Assembly (NCBI GenBank): GCA_902521465.1
Contig: CABYRL010000001.1
Span: forward strand, 451,352-515,351
From: an uncultured Alphaproteobacteria bacterium
GTDB taxonomy: Bacteria > Pseudomonadota > Alphaproteobacteria > HIMB59
Reading direction: 5' to 3'
DNA: 64,000 nucleotides
The number at the start of each line of letters is the position of its first letter. Positions within the stretch are counted from its first letter, which is position 1. The translations under genes were made by a program, and so were the position numbers. Positions 61,032-64,000 of this stretch are shown piece after piece. The notes under the pieces are model-generated. The model searched no databases. It saw only the letters and a program-made list of their open reading frames with translations, and had not been told where the DNA came from.

Positions 61032-61259
61032 ATGGAAATAATAATGCCGTCCCTTGGAGAAACTGTTGACGAGGGAAAAGTAGTAAAGTGGCTTAAAAAA
61101 GTCGGAGATGAAATAAAAGAGGGAGATATACTTTGTGAGGTTGAGACTGATAAGACAGCTGCCGAGATACCTTCAACTGTCAATGGAAAATTAACAGAGA
61201 TAATTGCACAAGAGGGAGATACGATCCCTGTAGGTGGTAAAATTGCCACTGTAGAATAG
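61032..61259 (+). CDS. Free-standing lipoyl-carrier domain protein
   Basis: The 75-residue protein is a single biotinyl/lipoyl domain: IIMPSLGETVDEGKVVKWLK, GDEIKEGDILCEVETDKT with lipoylation site Lys41, and the mirror half PVGGKIATVE. It has no peripheral-subunit-binding or acyltransferase domain, unlike a normal E2. A stop follows immediately after the domain and no E2 catalytic domain is encoded downstream. It is the likely acyl or electron acceptor of the E1 pair. The catalytic partner and the E3 must come from elsewhere, or the chemistry ends differently. Confidence 0.9.
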   Translation: MEIIMPSLGETVDEGKVVKWLKKVGDEIKEGDILCEVETDKTAAEIPSTVNGKLTEIIAQEGDTIPVGGKIATVE

Positions 61260-61283
61260 TAATTAAAACTGTTATAAATATTT

Positions 61284-62741
61284 ATGGAAATTAAAGACTC
61301 AAAATTTTATAGAGATAAGTGCTACATTAACGGTGAATGGGTTAATGCCGACTCGGGTGAGACAATATCTGTTAACAATCCAGCTAACTTGAAAGAGATT
61401 GGCACTGTCCCTAAGTGCGGAACATCTGAAACTAGAAATGCTATAGAAGCAGCAAATAATGCTTGGCCTGAATGGAAGGCAAAATCTGCACGTCAAAGAT
61501 CAGAAATACTCAGAAAATGGTTTGATTTAATGATTGAAAATAAAGAAGAATTAGCTCAAATCATGACAGTTGAACAAGGAAAACCAATAAATGAGTCGCG
61601 AGGAGAAATAGGCTATGGAGCTTCTTTTGTAGAATGGTTCTCAGAAGAAGCCAAGAGGGTTTATGGAGACACAATTCCAGATCCCATGACCGATCGAAGA
61701 ATTGTTGTTTTGAAGCAACCAGTTGGTGTAGTGGCGTCCATTACACCATGGAATTTTCCTAATGCTATGATTACAAGAAAATGTGCACCAGCTTTAGCTG
61801 TTGGGTGCCCAGTTGTAATTAAACCAGCAAGTCAAACTCCTTATTCTGCACTTGCACTAGCTGTTTTGGCTGAGGAGGCAGGCTTCCCAAAAGGTACTTT
61901 AAATGTAATTACAGGAAAGGCCTCTGAAATCGGAGAGGAATTAGCCACAAATCCAATTGTTAGAAAATTATCTTTTACAGGTTCAACAGAAATTGGAAAA
62001 ATACTTTTACAGAAATGCTCTGGAACTGTAAAGAAAGTCTCAATGGAACTTGGTGGTCACGCACCCTTCATTGTATTTAATGACGCAAATATTGATGATG
62101 CAGTTGCCGGTGCAATCCAAAGCAAATTTAGAAATACAGGACAAACTTGTGTTTGTGCAAATAGAATTTATGTCCAAGAAAAAGTTCATGATGAGTTCTG
62201 TTCAAAATTTGTTGATGCTGTTTCTAAAATAAAAGTAGGAGATGGTTTAAATGAGGAAAATGCCTCTGGGCCCATGATTGATGAGCACTCTTTAAGTAAA
62301 GTAGAGGAGCATGTCCAAGATGCATTACAATATGGGGCAAAAGTTGCAATTGGTGGATCTAAGCATTCTTTGGGAATGAACTTTTATCAGCCTACAATCC
62401 TAACTGAAGTCGCACCAGAAGCGAAAATTACAACTGAAGAAACATTTGGACCAGTGGCTCCAATTTACAAATTTAAAGATGAAAAAGAAGTAATTAAACT
62501 TGCAAATAACTCACCATATGGACTTGCATCCTATTTTTATTCCAGAGATATCGGAAGAATATGGAGAGTTGCTGAGGCACTTGAATACGGTATGGTTGGA
62601 GTCAATACTGGATTAACTTCAAAAGCAGAGGCACCATTTGGAGGAATAAAAGAGTCTGGTCTTGGCAGAGAAGGCTCAAAGTATGGAATTGATGATTTTA
62701 TTGAAATAAAATACATCAATATGTGCGGCCTAGACAAATAA
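61284..62741 (+). CDS. NAD(P)-dependent aldehyde dehydrogenase, succinate-semialdehyde dehydrogenase-like
   Basis: The 485-residue protein has the aldehyde dehydrogenase core: ITPWNFPNAMITRK, IKPASQTPYSAL, LSFTGSTEIG, catalytic Glu in SMELGGHAPF, catalytic Cys in NTGQTCVCANRIYVQ and ETFGPVAP. The NTGQTCVCANR string and GLASYFYSRD favour the GabD group. It would oxidise a semialdehyde or other aldehyde. It follows the lipoyl gene by 24 bases and may act on the aldehyde produced by the E1 or SDR steps. The GabD label is by similarity and the real substrate may differ. Confidence 0.88.
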   Translation: MEIKDSKFYRDKCYINGEWVNADSGETISVNNPANLKEIGTVPKCGTSETRNAIEAANNAWPEWKAKSARQRSEILRKWFDLMIENKEELAQIMTVEQGKPINESRGEIGYGASFVEWFSEEAKRVYGDTIPDPMTDRRIVVLKQPVGVVASITPWNFPNAMITRKCAPALAVGCPVVIKPASQTPYSALALAVLAEEAGFPKGTLNVITGKASEIGEELATNPIVRKLSFTGSTEIGKILLQKCSGTVKKVSMELGGHAPFIVFNDANIDDAVAGAIQSKFRNTGQTCVCANRIYVQEKVHDEFCSKFVDAVSKIKVGDGLNEENASGPMIDEHSLSKVEEHVQDALQYGAKVAIGGSKHSLGMNFYQPTILTEVAPEAKITTEETFGPVAPIYKFKDEKEVIKLANNSPYGLASYFYSRDIGRIWRVAEALEYGMVGVNTGLTSKAEAPFGGIKESGLGREGSKYGIDDFIEIKYINMCGLDK

Positions 62742-62750
62742 TTCATATTT

Positions 62751-63908
62751 ATGAACAAAGTCTTTAATGTTGGCTTAATAGGATGTGGTCATATTTCTGA
62801 AACATATTTTAGAGGACATGATTATTTTAATAATTTTCGCATAATTAAATGTGCTGATATTAATCATGAAAATTCTAAAAAATGTGCCGAAACTTATAAT
62901 ATAAACTCTTGTTCCGTTGATGAAATATTAAATGATAGTGAAGTCGATATTATTTTAAATTTAACTATTCCAAAGGCTCATTACGAGGTAGCAAAAAATT
63001 CGCTGGAGAGCGGTAAACATGTTTATAGTGAGAAACCAATGGCTGTAAATTTTTTAGATGGTGAAAATCTCTTAAAATTATCTAAAAGTAAAAACTTATA
63101 CATTGGCAATGCTCCTGATACTTTTTTAGGTGGTGGAATTCAAAAATCTATTGAATTAATAAACGATAATAAAATTGGAAATGTTCGACTTGGAAATGCT
63201 ATTTTTGCTTATCCAGGAGTTCAATCTTATCATCCCAATCCTGAACCGTGGTTTGCAAATAATGAAGGTGGCCCAGTTATAGATATGGGACCATACTATT
63301 TAACAGCTTTAGTAAATTTACTTGGCCCTGCTAAAAGTGTTCATGGTATTTCTACCAAAGTTTTCGATAAAAGAGTGATAGGCATAGGTCCAAAAAAAGA
63401 TCAGGAGTTTGATGTGGAATGTCAAACTAGCTATTTAGTTAATTTAGAATTTCATAATGGGGCTCTAATTCAAATAACTTTATCGTTTGATGTTGTAGCT
63501 CACCAACGTAATCACATAGAGCTTTACGGCGATAAAGGTTCTATGATTGTGCCTGATCCAAATATGTTTGGAGGTTCAGTATACACAAGCACTGATGATA
63601 GTGGTGTTTGGCAAGAGCACAAAACTGATGATATGCCCCTTGGTAAAATTAATATTACATCTCATAGCGGTAGGGCTAATGAGTCGCCAACTAATGCGAA
63701 CTACCGAGGTATCGGATTAGCTGAAATGGCATACTGTATTGATAATGAACTTGGACACAGATGTAGCGGAGAATTATCGTTACACGTTTTGGATATTATT
63801 CAATCTACAATGAAGGCAGCAGACACCAAAACACCCCAAGAGATAAAGACTACTGTTAAAAAGGCAGATTATTTTTCACTAGAGGAAATACAAAAAATTC
63901 TTAAGTAA
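62751..63908 (+). CDS. Gfo/Idh/MocA-family oxidoreductase
   Basis: The 385-residue protein has the Rossmann start VGLIGCGHISETYFRG (8-23), SEKPMAV with the conserved Lys, FLGGGIQKS, GGPVIDMGPYYLT and a long C-terminal domain ending in a helical tail. It should act on a sugar, inosose or related cyclic polyol with NAD(P). It lies 9 bases after the aldehyde dehydrogenase gene and 34 before iolC, so it belongs to the inositol locus. It is longer than iolG and carries a different active-site segment, so it probably uses a different polyol. Confidence 0.82.
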   Translation: MNKVFNVGLIGCGHISETYFRGHDYFNNFRIIKCADINHENSKKCAETYNINSCSVDEILNDSEVDIILNLTIPKAHYEVAKNSLESGKHVYSEKPMAVNFLDGENLLKLSKSKNLYIGNAPDTFLGGGIQKSIELINDNKIGNVRLGNAIFAYPGVQSYHPNPEPWFANNEGGPVIDMGPYYLTALVNLLGPAKSVHGISTKVFDKRVIGIGPKKDQEFDVECQTSYLVNLEFHNGALIQITLSFDVVAHQRNHIELYGDKGSMIVPDPNMFGGSVYTSTDDSGVWQEHKTDDMPLGKINITSHSGRANESPTNANYRGIGLAEMAYCIDNELGHRCSGELSLHVLDIIQSTMKAADTKTPQEIKTTVKKADYFSLEEIQKILK

Positions 63909-63942
63909 TTACAATAATTCCTCTAGACTTAATTTTCATTAA

Positions 63943-64000
63943 ATGAAATTTGATAATACAAAAAAAATTCTTGTAATAGGGAGAGCCGGATTAGATATTT
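63943..64000 (+). CDS. iolC: Start of 5-dehydro-2-deoxygluconokinase (partial)
   Basis: Only the first 19 residues are in the window (MKFDNTKKILVIGRAGLDI). ILVIGRAGLD matches the start of the PfkB-family IolC, which phosphorylates 5-dehydro-2-deoxygluconate in inositol breakdown. A PfkB kinase start within an iol locus makes this reading likely, but the fragment is short. The gene runs off the right edge. Confidence 0.65.
   Translation, partial: MKFDNTKKILVIGRAGLDI

Noticed and set aside
59054..61259. Calling the E1 pair acoAB (acetoin) or pdhAB
   Set aside because: Subunits are similar to both, but there is no E2 catalytic domain, E3 or acetoin regulator nearby, and the setting is an inositol locus. 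The substrate is left open.
1..64000. CRISPR arrays, insertion sequences, phage genes, toxin-antitoxin pairs and restriction systems
   Set aside because: I looked for regularly spaced repeats, transposase or integrase motifs and small paired genes on both strands and found none that I could support.

Overview
This window looks like chromosomal DNA from a streamlined, strongly A+T-rich marine alphaproteobacterium. A relative of the SAR11 or AEGEAN-169/HIMB59 type groups is my best guess. That rests on the A+T bias, the dense packing, heterotetrameric sarcosine oxidase plus dimethylglycine dehydrogenase, a fructose-type (Frc) ABC system and several sugar ABC transporters. Genes commonly overlap by 1, 4 or 8 bases. 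The longest stretch without a gene is about 195 bases (43042-43236), so no gap exceeds 300 bases. I saw no insertion sequence, prophage, CRISPR array or pseudogene.

Layout. 1-3200: end of glutamate synthase (gltB), an ABHD10-like hydrolase and two glycosyltransferases. 3315-9873: translation block infC-rpmI-rplT-pheS-pheT-lepA, then tRNA-Ser(GGA). 9879-13018: two more glycosyltransferases, rmuC and a small unknown gene. 13114-23031 (minus): a methylamine/C1 module in which soxB-D-A-G, a DMGDH-like flavoprotein, a MetF-like protein and a GcvT/DmdA-like protein should demethylate dimethylglycine and sarcosine and handle the resulting tetrahydrofolate-bound C1 units. 23060-25897: a 2OG-oxygenase-like protein, phosphofructokinase and a ROK sugar kinase.

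25989-46625 is a sugar-use region. It holds MocA-type dehydrogenase, Gpr-type reductase, ribokinase, FucU, D-lyxose isomerase, a PfkB kinase, a DhnA-like aldolase, xylulokinase, an FrcK-like kinase and the transporter frcBCA. It continues with an FGGY kinase, split transketolase, a FucI-like isomerase and a second ABC transporter that has an outsized permease.

46635-64000 is a myo-inositol-type locus. It holds an HpaI-type aldolase, iolG, iolE, an SDR, an unusual regulator, a third ABC transporter with two permeases, and then a set of SDR, M24-like protein, two-subunit TPP-dependent E1, a free lipoyl domain, a GabD-like dehydrogenase and a MocA-type oxidoreductase. The start of iolC lies at the right edge.

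The most interesting signal is at 50380-52065. This gene fuses an N-terminal winged-helix DNA-binding domain to a complete MalE-type solute-binding domain, with no signal peptide, and so looks like a cytoplasmic sugar-sensing regulator. A 13-base operator-like palindrome, ATTCA-WTT-TGAAT, occurs in three promoter regions of the same locus: iolG/iolE, regulator/transporter, and the start of the SDR-E1 set. In the middle copy it covers the predicted -35 of the regulator gene. The second interesting signal is the E1 alpha/beta plus free lipoyl-domain set inside the inositol locus, which has no E2 acyltransferase or E3 beside it.

All domain and function calls come from reading motifs by eye. No database search, structure prediction or computed alignment was run.
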